A stretch of 23,601 nt of DNA from Choanephora cucurbitarum (GCA_025331435.1 JAIWNI010000213.1:1-23601), one strand, 5' to 3'; numbered from the stretch's first letter, positions 1 to 10,151 are shown. Translations and numbers: made by a program. Notes: a model not told the origin generated them from the letters alone.

Positions 1-1884
1 GATCAACAGCATCGGTGATCACCAGCATTCTGTTTCGGGCAGACATGCTTCTTGTCATGGATACAAAGCCATCCAAGTATGACCAGAAGCGTTCACAACC
101 CTCACCATCGGTATACCCAAAGTTTGGAATATACCGAGGGTTATACTTGACTTGACAAGACATGGTATGAGCATAAGCATGAAATGCCGTTACTGCATAC
201 CAGGTGTCATTCATTGCCAAGTACGGGAAGTTAAACTATAAATCGAAACAAATGAGTTAGAGAGTGATTGACTTATCTTGATTAAATGTTTACCTCCAGG
301 TTGTTCTTGACATGGCAAATGATATCATACATTATGCCATATTGACGGGGGCCGTTCTTCTCTTGTTGTTGCAGCAGATGCTTCACACAAGCAAGGGCAT
401 ATTTGTGGCTAATGAACAAGAGGATAAGATTTCAAAGAGAATTTACAACTTCTAACGTACCCTTCACCACCATGGATATTGAGCAAGCGCTCAGGTATAC
501 CGTGTCTAGCGCATGACAACGAGAACACACCGTTTTCATCGTAACGACCCGATGAGGTGTTACGGTTGTTCTCGCTGCCAGCTTTGAAGACACTGTCTTC
601 GATTGGATCCAGGAAGCACTATGCAAAAAAGAGGAGTAAGTTGATGTTCATAAAAAAATCCCGTTTAACTTGTTACATCGCCACGAGCTTCCTTCATTTG
701 GCTGTCCATCTGGTCGACTTCAGCCTTGGTACCCCAAAGAGACTCCTCACCAGACGACAAAGCGAAGAGACCTTCTTCAGAAACTTCCTTTCTGTTGATT
801 TTCTTGAGTCTCTTCAGCTGGTGGTTGCCATCCATTGTGACGAGCTTTCGCTCAGCGTTCTAGAAGGGGAGATTTAACGTAAGAAAAGAAGTGTTAGAGG
901 TAATAGATGAAAGACTTACTTCACACCCGAGACAGGTATCAACGCTTTCAAGACCATATTTAATGGTCACCTCATCTCGGGCATAACGCACCAACTTTCT
1001 GTACAAAAAGTATACCGAATTGAGTATATCATTTGAGAGCAGAGCAACCTAGCATTAAATAAGGGTCACGGTTTGTTTAAAAGAGTGATAGTGCTCAACT
1101 TACTCTCAAGCTCAACTCTGTCTTTCGGTAATGTTGATTGCTCACGTCAACAAAACAGTGGTTGGAGATTTGACCGTTCATTTTGAGAAGGTGCAAATAA
1201 TCCAACATAGCAAAATGAACGGCACGGCGGGGAGACTTAGTCTTGTTAGGCATCATCTGCTTAAGCAAGAGTTGCTTGATTAAGGGATTGCACTTGCAGT
1301 GCTCAATTTCAATTTCTTGAATGGCTTTTGATGGATACAAGAGTTAAGTGTTAAATTGTGAAACTAATAGTTGCTTTGTAGTTACCATTCAAGAAGTAAA
1401 GGGTCATCTTTACGATGCCTCGTTGACCGCAGGAACAAGGAGAAGCTTCAAACACTTCACTTTTCTTGGAGAGATCGGGCTCTCCATTCAAAGCAAAGGA
1501 CTCCAAGTACCACTCTTTTGCCTTCTCGGAGTACTCGGCCCACTTTTGAACATGATCGGTCACTTGTTGAGTCATGCTATCATCGACCTCAACAAACGAA
1601 CCAGAGTAATCGTCAACAAAGTCGTTGACTTCATTTGCAGCAATCTGAAGCATTCTCAGATGATGCTGCTCTACATCCTCGTTTTCCTGCATGGCTCTTC
1701 TGGCTGCTTCTTCTGTCTTTCTCTTTCTCATTTCCAAACGAGCAACCATGTACTCTTCTTCACTTTGGTTGAGTTCCTCCTCATACTCCTTGTGAATCTG
1801 CTCCAAAGTCATGGGCTTCTCTCTCTTTTGTCTCTTGTTGACGAATCTGAGCTTAGACTTTAATTGCTTGTAGGAGATACTCAT
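1..1884 (-). CDS. KDZ-type transposase, multi-exon, 3' end beyond left edge
   Basis: DDE-type transposase of the Kyakuja-Dileera-Zisupton group, expected to act on DNA in the nucleus. I spliced seven exons (minus strand, right to left): 1386-1884, 1104-1324, 920-1048, 677-859, 461-618, 294-408, 1-235. The six introns are 52-61 nt with GT/AG ends, and the frame stays open for about 513 residues. The N-terminus is a charged helical region (residues 20-80). It is followed by a CxC pair (C150, C152) and a second CxC (C176, C178), like the cysteine clusters attached to KDZ transposases. CLGC (279-282) precedes MDGNHQLKRL, which holds the probable first catalytic Asp (D293). YDIICH gives the probable second (D425). 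TDGEGCERFWSYL holds the catalytic Glu (E480 or E483). The start is the ATG at 1882-1884. No stop or frameshift interrupts it, so it may be active. The C-terminal coiled-coil part is outside the window. Family assignment is firm; exact splice sites are inferred. Confidence 0.85.
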
Positions 1885-2673
1885 TTTTTATGTTAAATTT
1901 TAGGAAAAGGAATCAATAAAAGTAAGGTACGATATACTTTCTTTTAATTAATCTTTTTTTTTTGTGAAACTATTTTTTTGTGTTATTTTTTGTGACTAAC
2001 ACGCAAAGCAAAAATTCAATGGAGTATTTTAGTATTCCGCTTTAGCTACAGCACCCAAAGACTTGGCAAAGAAGCAAATATAATCCCACCCTCTCTCTCT
2101 GCTTTATGGAGAATCCTTTGTTATAAAATTCAAAGCAACCTCCATTTACTATGTCAGATGTAGGGAATATGATAGAAGATCTGTGCAAATTTTCTGCCTG
2201 TAGTATCTTAAAGGGTCTTTGGATTATTCGTTAGTTCTTGTTGTCCATTTATAGAGCAAATAACAAGGCTTTTGGTTTTGATAGTAGCTGGCTTAGACGT
2301 TGTTTTAGCCAATATTAGTTTACATAGTTCTTGGTGCGGCTCTTGTCTAAGAGAAGCAGAACAACGGGACTTGAGATCTTGATATTTGAATCTTTTAATA
2401 GCAGTACTCTGGCTACTAAGTTTTAACTTTACAAAGCTTTAAAGATAGAAACTTTAGAAACATCATGTAAATTATTTGTGACCAGTTTTACTATATATGA
2501 CTTATAAACAATCATAAGGAACAATGTTTTTTCCTTATTAGAAGAGAGAATGACAATTTCTTAATTGTTCCAGAACTTTTTGTTCCTAAATAGGATGTAG
2601 CTTTGACAGGAACAGCTGGGATAGAATATAGTGCTTTTTGCATAAAAATCAAAAATGTAGAACATAATCAACT
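1885..2673. other. Gene-poor spacer upstream of the KDZ gene
   Basis: This stretch lies between the KDZ start codon and the first 4.7-kb unit. It is AT-rich with T-runs near 1950-1990 that could belong to the 5' region of the KDZ gene. The only open frame starting with ATG that caught my eye is a 27-codon plus-strand one at 2151-2234; it has no supporting context. I saw no terminal inverted repeat that would mark the end of the KDZ element. Confidence 0.5.
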
Positions 2674-3649
2674 TTGAAACTATTGAGGTGTATCAGAATG
2701 CCTTTATCGCAAGAACTCGATTCCGCATATAATGACTCACTAAGTAGCCTGAATTCTCCAGAGTATCATACAGATTTGGTCTAATAAATCATTCAATTCC
2801 TTCAATTAATCCAAAACTGGCACCCCATACAACAGATTCATAAGACATACATCCTTCAAATTGCATAAATTCAATCTGCAACCATTATAGAATCCTACTG
2901 ATGTTAAAACTAGCTCGATCTGACTTAAATGAAACCCTTTTTGTTGGTTTTTAAGCCTAAAATTAGCCGTTGAAGAAGAACAAAGACTTCACAGGGTTTG
3001 ATTTTTGCGACATACTATGTTTTTCTACTAAAAAATACTTTCTGACAAAAAAAAGTAAAAAAAAAAATTTAAAAATATGATTCCTAGCTGAAATCACTAG
3101 TTTGAGATGTCAAAATCTTCTTTTCTCGCATATTTTTTGACAACTTCACAACGAGAAGAGATATTTTTAAGAGAAACACATCAAAATAATGCCTGAAAAC
3201 TCCTCTTTTAGAAATGTAAACTTGCTTGCTTTTAAGCTTCTTCAATCTCTTTCTAGATCGGTTTGAAGATTTTGGCAATGTAAATTTTTAAGGCTACATG
3301 CACTGCAAAATCAGAAAGGTAGAGCAATCCTATTGGTCAATAGGCCTTATCGTCCCGTAAAAATCAATTTGTCCGCATATAAAATGGTTAAATAGAAGGA
3401 GCACTTTTCGAAGAGATTTATTATATATATCACACAACTGCCAAACTATCTACTGAAAGACTTGACGATTCTACTGGTTTTCAGGCATCTAAGTTCAAAG
3501 TTGTTTCTCGTGATTGAGTCTTCGTCGCGGCTGGTTTTCAAAGAAGGTACCACAGAACGAGTTTGGTATATGACTCATAAATTTAAATACAACAATTCAG
3601 TGTGCTCATGACTGCTCAATTTTTTTTTTCATCTAGGTTTTAAAACATT
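2674..3649. other. Non-coding part of the unit, downstream of the 146-residue gene
   Basis: About 1 kb without a convincing gene, repeated at 7437-8411 and 12136-13110. It holds a 28-codon plus-strand ATG frame at 2698-2784, beginning MPLSQELDSAYND, that is coding-like in composition but isolated. It also holds a 64-codon minus frame at 3084-3278 that is rich in Lys/Arg and has no ATG (it opens with TTG). The CCAAT/TATA-like promoter (3329-3384) has its own entry. I do not claim a protein gene here. Confidence 0.4.
3329..3384 (+). promoter_or_regulatory. CCAAT/TATA-like promoter, plus strand
   Basis: CCTATTGGTCAATAGG (3329-3344) is a perfect 7-bp inverted repeat with a 2-bp spacer and contains CCAAT on both strands. 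TATAAAA follows at 3378-3384, about 35 bp further on, a spacing usual for a fungal core promoter. The same arrangement is at 8092-8147 and 12791-12846; unit 2 has G to A at 8107, which breaks the outer pair of the repeat. No long open frame follows on the plus strand before the 3' end of the convergent minus-strand gene at 3650. Any transcript would therefore be non-coding or encode a very short peptide. This is motif evidence only. Confidence 0.35.
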
Positions 3650-4142
3650 TTATTTTTTACGACCTAAAAGCAAAGCATTAGCCACGATGTCGTTGAGTAA
3701 GACAGGGTGGCCTTGAACCAAGTTAAAGACGTCCTCATGATGAGGGTCGTCAAAATCAGGTAGAGGATCTCTTTTGTAAAAAGAGAAACCTCTTTCTATC
3801 TCTTCTGGAACGCTCTCCTCAGCTTCCAGGAACAGAATTCTTGCTCGGAAGTAGCAACCAAGAAAGATGTCAGCATCCCTACTTGATATTGAGTAACAAG
3901 AAAAAACAATCACCAGAGTTTATATTTTACCTGTAAGGAAATGCTTCATTCTTCTTTTCATGCTCATTCTTGAGCTTTTCGAGCAGTTTTCCCAAAGAAA
4001 AGAAAAAAGCAAAAGTAGGACCCATCATGCTCTGTTTAGCCCAATGTTCTTTTCTTTTGTACAGCGCAACGATTTGCTTTTTAGCTTTTATCTTTCGAGC
4101 GTGCTTTTTGTAGTATATCTGATCGCGGTTCAATTCAGCCAT
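3650..4142 (-). CDS. Unknown 146-residue protein, unit 1
   Basis: Two exons, 3931-4142 and 3650-3878, with a 52-nt intron (3879-3930) that begins GTAAAA and ends AAGTAG. Splicing turns PYR into a continuous frame, PYRDADIFLGCYF, and gives 146 residues. The start is the ATG at 4140-4142. The first 35 residues are strongly basic (KKHARKIKAKK), and a lysine-rich helical stretch follows near 50-66. The C-terminal half is acidic and proline-containing (EESVPEEIE, DPLPDFDDP) and ends GRKK. There is no signal peptide or clear membrane segment. I do not recognise the family. It lies downstream of the 343-residue gene on the same strand, about 1.3 kb away. Identical copies occur in units 2 and 3. The intact frame and spliceable intron support a real gene. 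Confidence 0.65.
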
Positions 4143-4311
4143 AACTATTGTAATATTTAATAAAGTTAAAACGTTAAATAGAAAAATTTCTTTGATCTTG
4201 CGTTAATAAACACCAAAATCAACTCAGCTCATGTTGAACATTATGCAATCTTCTGTAACTTCAAAGTAGTATACATACACTAAGTGCTTTGTCGAAATCA
4301 GAAGATGCGAG

Positions 4312-4437
4312 CGTATCATACACTCTGCAACTTTAAAAATGATAACCATACTAATTATTACCTCACGGATGGCACGTATCATACACTCTGCAACTTTAAA
4401 AATGATAACCATACTAATTATTACCTCACGGATGGCA
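4312..4437. repeat. 63-bp tandem duplication, unit 1 only
   Basis: Two perfect 63-bp copies (4312-4374 and 4375-4437), each starting CGTATCATACACTCTGC and ending GGATGGCA. Units 2 and 3 carry a single copy. It lies directly next to the minisatellite and accounts for nearly all of the length difference between unit 1 and the others. Confidence 0.95.
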
Positions 4438-4580
4438 CGCGTACCAAATACTACCTCATAAATGGTATGCGTACCAAAAACTACTTCATAAACGGCACGC
4501 GTACCAAATACTATAATACGGATGGCACGCGTACCAAAAACTGACTCACGGATGGTACGCGTACCAGATATGACACCTCA
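4436..4580. repeat. 30-bp minisatellite with ACGCGT boxes, unit 1
   Basis: Almost five copies of a 30-bp unit start at 4436, 4466, 4496, 4526 and 4556, with exact 30-bp spacing. Each begins with a variant of CACGCGTACC; four of the five contain ACGCGT, and the second reads ATGCGT. At 4554-4565 the box is the perfect palindrome GGTACGCGTACC. ACGCGT is the MluI cell-cycle box bound by MBF-type factors in ascomycete yeasts; whether it acts so here is inference. The array lies about 0.3-0.4 kb upstream of the 146-residue gene. Confidence 0.9.
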
Positions 4581-4761
4581 TTTACACATACCAAGTCTTC
4601 CAGCTCATTTGTAGTTCTTTTTCGGCCCAGGATAGGAAGCACATGTAAACAGTAATGTTTTGTCTCTATAGAAGTTAAAAAGAAGTCAATGAGCACGACA
4701 TTGCGTGTACAGCCCAAGGAACGAAAACAAGTTTTATACACCAAGTCGTTGAAGTAATTCT
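4511..4761 (-). other. Possible exon of a third unit gene (candidate)
   Basis: Minus-strand frame that reads well from an acceptor at 4762 (ATCACAG before AGAATTAC). It opens NYFNDLVYKTCF, continues through VVLIDFFLTS and HVLPILGRK, then TTNELEDLV. At 4591 there is a possible GTATGT donor. If that is unused, the frame runs into the minisatellite and ends with two copies of a decapeptide containing FLVRVPSV or YLVRVPSV. I found no ATG in frame, so an upstream exon would be needed. Copies are at 9210-9460 and 13909-14159. It may be a real exon, a relic or chance. Confidence 0.3.
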
Positions 4762-5162
4762 CTGTGATTTCCTCAATTTAGCTATTAAGAAATGATGGAT
4801 AAACTCAAAGTGGCTTCTGAAATAGCACAGCAAAAACATATCCGCTTAATGAAGGTAGAATGAATACTAAGATTATATCAAGTATGAATCAAAAGTCTTT
4901 TCTTCGTTAAAGAGCAGGCAAAATGATGAAGGACACCTACAACCAAAAGGTGGAAGAAAACAGCCTTGAGATCGCAAAGATAATGACGTTTTTTCCTTTC
5001 AAGCGTCTTAATGCAAAAGAAAAAGCAAAAAGAAAAGTGTACTATCATGGATTAGCTATTTGTACCGACCCTCCCTGATTACTTGCTCTTTCAGAATATG
5101 ACCAAATTCTCAATCAGAGATGTAACCGTTTCTCAACCTTATTATAGGCATGCCCTAAAGAA

Positions 5163-5315
5163 CTATCTTTCACCTTGTAAAGGCAAACTTAATTGTAATA
5201 TATTACTTTGTTCATGACTCACGATAATACGATCATAGATAGGTCTGTCTCTCCCAGTCTCTCTGTCTATTAGGCTTGTTGGTAAATCATTTTCAACTTC
5301 CAAACTACCTGTATT
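5163..5315 (-). other. Possible upstream exon of the third unit gene (candidate)
   Basis: A 50-codon minus-strand frame with coding-like composition (NTGSLEVENDLPTS, then LIDRETGRDRPIYD). It is preceded by a plausible acceptor (GCTAAAAG) and contains a possible donor (GTGAAA at 5173). It sits between the stop of the 343-residue gene and the candidate exon at 4511-4761, on the same strand. I could not find its start codon or a unique splice path. Copies are at 9862-10014 and 14561-14713. Confidence 0.25.
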
Positions 5316-5452
5316 CTTTTAGCAACTAACATCGCTTAGACTAAGTCTAATCTTATCTTGCATGATCAACTAAAGCAAAGAAAATAAAACATAGCAAAAA
5401 GAAATGATGGGTTAATGGTATACAAACCTGATGTTTTTCAGAACAAGCAAAA

Positions 5453-6669
5453 TCAATCCCTCTTTACTATTTCAACAATTCCTTTTTGGAGGTTACTTGC
5501 AAGTTCAATCAGTATCTCAAGATCAAGACATTGTAAGCGATAACGACTATCTCTCAAATCGTTTTCTACGCGAATCCAAGGCTGCAGTTTAATCTTGCTA
5601 TCAGAGTCCAATAGCGTTGCCCAAGGAATACCATTGACTTTGTGGGAACATTGCTGTTCTATAATTTAAATCCATCATTATTTTTATCTCAGTATTCTGC
5701 AAATAATTGATTGATCTTACGGTACAGCTTGAAGACTTTGTCTCTGATATACTTCTGCAAATATTGCTTCTTCTGAGTCAGATTCTTCAGACTTTCCAAG
5801 GTCACGAGAAGCAAATCAACCCCTTCTGTCTCTGTCGAAGAAGAGTCAGGAGCACATAAAGAAGCTTCAGACATTAAAACTTGAAAAACAATAGATATTA
5901 GATTTTTGGATTGCATGGTTTGCTAACAGCGTTTAGTTTACCTTCCATCTTGCGTTTGATGTTCATTCCTTCCGTTATCACCATATTTTGCAACATCAAC
6001 TCAGGATACTGGCCTGTCTCTGAGAAAAGCTTGCTTTTAAATTGCTTGCCTATTCCTAAATAAATAGTAAGAAAACATGTTTTTTTTTTCTAATCTCACT
6101 CGTTTTAGTAACCTACCACTGTTGTAGTAGCAGCCCACACGTTGCATTAGCTCTGTTGCGTCAGTCGCATAAAACAAAGCAATATGTGTCTTGAAATTCA
6201 GGTGAAGCCAATCACAGAGCTTCTTCAACTGTTTCATTTGTTTCTTAAGAATCAAGGGGCGAGTTTGGATAGCTTCGGACTCGATTTTCTCATTGTATTG
6301 CTCCGTTTGTTGGTCAAGAAGTTGGAGCATTTGCTCGTCCGCCTTCAATTCTTGGTATTGAGCTTTAATGAGGGACTGATGCTCTGGATTTCTAAAGCTC
6401 AAATTTTCCTCTCTTTTGTTGCTATTGAACTGATTCCAGCGAGTTCTTTTTTTCTTTCTAATGTCGAGTTTAACGATTGTATCGTGGAATTCAGCAACAA
6501 GAGGACCACCACACTGACCAGCTTCAAACAATCGAATCTCGTCGTGATCTTCATCTGGATGTTCACTGAAATATTTTTCTTGAAGCTCTTTTATTTGTAA
6601 GAGATGGGCTCGAAGATGAGGTCTTTCCTCAAGCTGCTCATCAGTAGGGAAATAGCTGTATGCTGACAT
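5453..6669 (-). CDS. Unknown 343-residue, four-exon protein, unit 1
   Basis: Exons 6117-6669, 5942-6055, 5721-5879 and 5453-5658; introns of 61, 62 and 62 nt starting GTAGGT, GTAAAC and GTAAGA and ending TTTAG, TCAAG and TATAG. The joined frame is 344 codons including the stop. The start is the ATG at 6667-6669 (MSAYSYFPTDEQ); four upstream codons are open but begin with TTG. Visible parts: a charged N-terminal helix (9-45), GQCGGPLVAEFHD (51-63), a basic RKKKRTR (71-77) that could be a nuclear signal, and a likely coiled coil about 100-155. A Ser/Thr-rich linker follows near 228-240, then a C-terminal block with NGIPW (284-288). There is no signal peptide or membrane segment. I do not recognise the family. 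The last exon is not obvious in an unspliced reading and was found by frame continuity. All three copies are identical, so the gene is probably functional or very recently copied. Confidence 0.75.
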
Positions 6670-7436
6670 TTCTAATTTCAAATATAAAGAAGTAGCAATA
6701 AAATAATATTAGTTAAGTAAGAATACTCAAGTAATCAACGGAGTTTCATTGTACTCCTTTTTTTAGAGGCTTATAATAGTGCTTTAAAAGCACAACAATG
6801 AAGCAAAAGTATATGACTAACATCTTCAGCGCCAGTCTTTATAGCGCTTGAATTATTGGCCAAACACAGGGATATCACGCAAGAACAACTCTGTTTTCGC
6901 AAGTGCTATATCAATAATAAGAAGTATTTTCATAAGTAAAACAAATCAACTATTATGATTTATATTGAGGTTGTGGGCTACAACCATCATGCCACTTATT
7001 TTTTCTCTAGTATCAATTTAATCAAAAGCTGTTTTCTTGTGCAAAAAAAAATCATTGTGCAATTATTTCAATGATCTATTGATTAGTTCAATTGAGAGTC
7101 ATGATTTCCTACAGTCAATTACCAAACGAGATTGGTTGCATTAGAAGAGTAGACTCCTTGCGCTTAAAATACACCTTAGCTATATGCTAAAAAAGTATCA
7201 CAGTATTTTTGAATATCATTCATGCTAGTTGTAGCTTGTGTTCAACTTCCAAAAGATTTGATCCAACTAAAGAGGTGTAGTATGGTATCGTAAGCTTGTG
7301 TAATAAAATTAGAACACAGAACTGGGAAAACAAAATGGCTTGGGAAATAATTTCCTAGAAGATTGTTCTTGTTGAATTATATTTCCCGCACACTAGATTT
7401 ATGATTAATTTTCTCAAGAAAAAGAAAGATGCGGTG
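6670..7436. other. Upstream region of the 343-residue gene, end of unit
   Basis: About 770 bp without a gene, repeated at 11369-12135 and 16068-16833. It should hold the promoter of the minus-strand 343-residue gene. On that strand CACTATTATAAGCC (TATA-like) lies about 110 bp before the ATG, beside the palindrome GTGCTTTAAAAGCAC (6779-6793; broken in unit 2). A short AGCGC...GCGCT stem is at 6828-6848. A 62-codon plus-strand frame appears only in unit 3 because of the shorter A-run, so it is not a gene. Confidence 0.45.
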
Positions 7437-8411
7437 TTGAAACTATTGAGGTGTATCAGAATGCCTTTATCGCAAGAACTCGATTCCGCATATAATGACT
7501 CACTAAGTAGCCTGAATTCTCCAGAGTATCATACAGATTTGGTCTAATAAATCATTCAATTCCTTCAATTAATCCAAAACTGGCACCCCATACAACAGAT
7601 TCATAAGACATACATCCTTCAAATTGCATAAATTCAATCTGCAACCATTATAGAATCCTATTGATGTTAAAACTAGCTCGATCTGACTTAAATGAAACCC
7701 TTTTTGTTGGTTTTTAAGCCTAAAATTAGCCGTTGAAGAAGAACAAAGACTTCACAGGGTTTGATTTTTGCGACATACTATGTTTTTCTACTAAAAAATA
7801 CTTTCTGACAAAAAAAAGTAAAAAAAAAAATTTAAAAATATGATTCCTAGCTGAAATCACTAGTTTGAGATGTCAAAATCTTCTTTTCTCGCATATTTTT
7901 TGACAACTTCACAACGAGAAGAGATATTTTTAAGAGAAACACATCAAAATAATGCCTGAAAACTCCTCTTTTAGAAATGTAAACTTGCTTGCTTTTAAGC
8001 TTCTTCAATCTCTTTCTAGATCGGTTTGAAGATTTTGGCAATGTAAATTTTTAAGGCTACATGCACTGCAAAATCAGAAAGGTAGAGCAATCCTATTGGT
8101 CAATAGACCTTATCGTCCCGTAAAAATCAATTTGTCCGCATATAAAATGGTTAAATAGAAGGAGCACTTTTCGAAGAGATTTATTATATATATCACACAA
8201 CTGCCAAACTATCTACTGAAAGACTTGACGATTCTACTGGTTTTCAGGCATCTAAGTTCAAAGTTGTTTCTCGTGATTGAGTCTTCGTCGCGGCTGGTTT
8301 TCAAAGAAGGTACTACAGAACGAGTTTGGTATATGACTCATAAATTTAAATACAACAATTCAGTGTGCTCATGACTGCTCAATTTTTTTTTCATCTAGGT
8401 TTTAAAACATT

Positions 8412-8904
8412 TTATTTTTTACGACCTAAAAGCAAAGCATTAGCCACGATGTCGTTGAGTAAGACAGGGTGGCCTTGAACCAAGTTAAAGACGTCCTCAT
8501 GATGAGGGTCGTCAAAATCAGGTAGAGGATCTCTTTTGTAAAAAGAGAAACCTCTTTCTATCTCTTCTGGAACGCTCTCCTCAGCTTCCAGGAACAGAAT
8601 TCTTGCTCGGAAGTAGCAACCAAGAAAGATGTCAGCATCCCTACTTGATATTGAGTAACAAGAAAAAACAATCACCAGAGTTTATATTTTACCTGTAAGG
8701 AAATGCTTCATTCTTCTTTTCATGCTCATTCTTGAGCTTTTCGAGCAGTTTTCCCAAAGAAAAGAAAAAAGCAAAAGTAGGACCCATCATGCTCTGTTTA
8801 GCCCAATGTTCTTTTCTTTTGTACAGCGCAACGATTTGCTTTTTAGCTTTTATCTTTCGAGCGTGCTTTTTGTAGTATATCTGATCGCGGTTCAATTCAG
8901 CCAT
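8412..8904 (-). CDS. Unknown 146-residue protein, unit 2
   Basis: Second copy of the two-exon gene: exons 8693-8904 and 8412-8640, intron 8641-8692. The translation is the same as in unit 1, with a basic N-terminus and an acidic C-terminus ending GRKK. The sequence 3' of the stop differs from unit 1 by one T in a T-run. Function is unknown. Confidence 0.65.
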
Positions 8905-9134
8905 AACTATTGTAATATTTAATAAAGTTAAAACGTTAAATAGAAAAATTTCTTTGATCTTGCGTTAATAAACACCAAAATCAACTCAGCTCATGTTGAA
9001 CATTATGCAATCTTCTGTAACTTCAAAGTAGTATACATACACTAAGTGCTTTGTCGAAATCAGAAGATGCGAGCGTATCATACACTCTGCAACTTTAAAA
9101 ATGATAACCATACTAATTATTACCTCACGGATGG

Positions 9135-9279
9135 CACGCGTACCAAATACTACCTCATAAATGGTATGCGTACCAAAAACTACTTCATAAACGGCACGCG
9201 TACCAAATACTATAATACGGATGGCACGCGTACCAAAAACTGACTCACGGATGGTACGCGTACCAGATATGACACCTCA
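9135..9279. repeat. 30-bp minisatellite with ACGCGT boxes, unit 2
   Basis: Same array as in unit 1, with the same copy number and spacing, preceded by a single copy of the 63-bp segment. Confidence 0.9.
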
Positions 9280-10151
9280 TTTACACATACCAAGTCTTCC
9301 AGCTCATTTGTAGTTCTTTTTCGGCCCAGGATAGGAAGCACATGTAAACAGTAATGTTTTGTCTCTATAGAAGTTAAAAAGAAGTCAATGAGCACGACAT
9401 TGCGTGTACAGCCCAAGGAACGAAAACAAGTTTTATACACCAAGTCGTTGAAGTAATTCTCTGTGATTTCCTCAATTTAGCTATTAAGAAATGATGGATA
9501 AACTCAAAGTGGCTTCTGAAATAGCACAGCAAAAACATATCCGCTTAATGAAGGTAGAATGAATACTAAGATTATATCAAGTATGAATCAAAAGTCTTTT
9601 CTTCGTTAAAGAGCAGGCAAAATGATGAAGGACACCTACAACCAAAAGGTGGAAGAAAACAGCCTTGAGATCGCAAAGATAATGACGTTTTTTCCTTTCA
9701 AGCGTCTTAATGCAAAAGAAAAAGCAAAAAGAAAAGTGTACTATCATGGATTAGCTATTTGTACCGACCCTCCCTGATTACTTGCTCTTTCAGAATATGA
9801 CCAAATTCTCAATCAGAGATGTAACCGTTTCTCAACCTTATTATAGGCATGCCCTAAAGAACTATCTTTCACCTTGTAAAGGCAAACTTAATTGTAATAT
9901 ATTACTTTGTTCATGACTCACGATAATACGATCATAGATAGGTCTGTCTCTCCCAGTCTCTCTGTCTATTAGGCTTGTTGGTAAATCATTTTCAACTTCC
10001 AAACTACCTGTATTCTTTTAGCAACTAACATCGCTTAGACTAAGTCTAATCTTATCTTGCATGATCAACTAAAGCAAAGAAAATAAAACATAGCAAAAAG
10101 AAATGATGGGTTAATGGTATACAAACCTGATGTTTTTCAGAACAAGCAAAA

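Larger units (their letters stand above)
4143..5452. other. Spacer between the two unit genes, with minisatellite and unresolved coding segments
   Basis: A 1.3-kb stretch in each unit (copies at about 8905-10151 and 13604-14850). It contains a 63-bp tandem duplication (unit 1 only), the 30-bp minisatellite, and several open segments that I could not join into one gene. A plus-strand ATG frame of 51 codons (4923-5078, beginning MMKDTYNQKVEE) overlaps minus-strand candidates. Which strand is transcribed here cannot be settled by eye. Confidence 0.4.
2674..7436. repeat. Tandem unit 1 of 3 (4763 bp)
   Basis: First of three direct head-to-tail copies. It begins with TTGAAACTATTGAGG and ends with AAGATGCGGTG, immediately followed by the start of unit 2. 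It is 64 bp longer than unit 2: 63 bp come from an internal duplication (4312-4437) and 1 bp from a longer T-run near 3622. Private bases seen here are C2898 and C3551, both T in the other units. It contains the 146-residue gene (3650-4142), the minisatellite (4436-4580) and the 343-residue gene (5453-6669), all minus strand. The ends carry no inverted repeats and no evident target duplication, so the unit looks like a duplicated genomic segment rather than a transposon. Confidence 0.97.

Noticed and set aside
1348..1863. Plus-strand open frame of 171 codons
   Set aside because: It lies exactly antisense to the first exon of the KDZ transposase, which has clear domain support; the plus frame is Leu/Ser/Phe-rich as expected of an antisense shadow.
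3084..3278. Basic 64-codon minus-strand frame
   Set aside because: It begins with TTG rather than ATG and has no convincing splice partner; kept only as a remark in the spacer entry.
4923..5078. 51-codon plus-strand ATG frame
   Set aside because: The composition is coding-like, but it conflicts with minus-strand candidates and I could not join it in frame to upstream or downstream segments, so I do not call a gene.
6184..6600. Plus-strand open frame of 138 codons (also in units 2 and 3)
   Set aside because: Antisense to exon 1 of the 343-residue gene; Leu/Phe-rich composition typical of a shadow of a Lys/Glu/Gln-rich coding strand.
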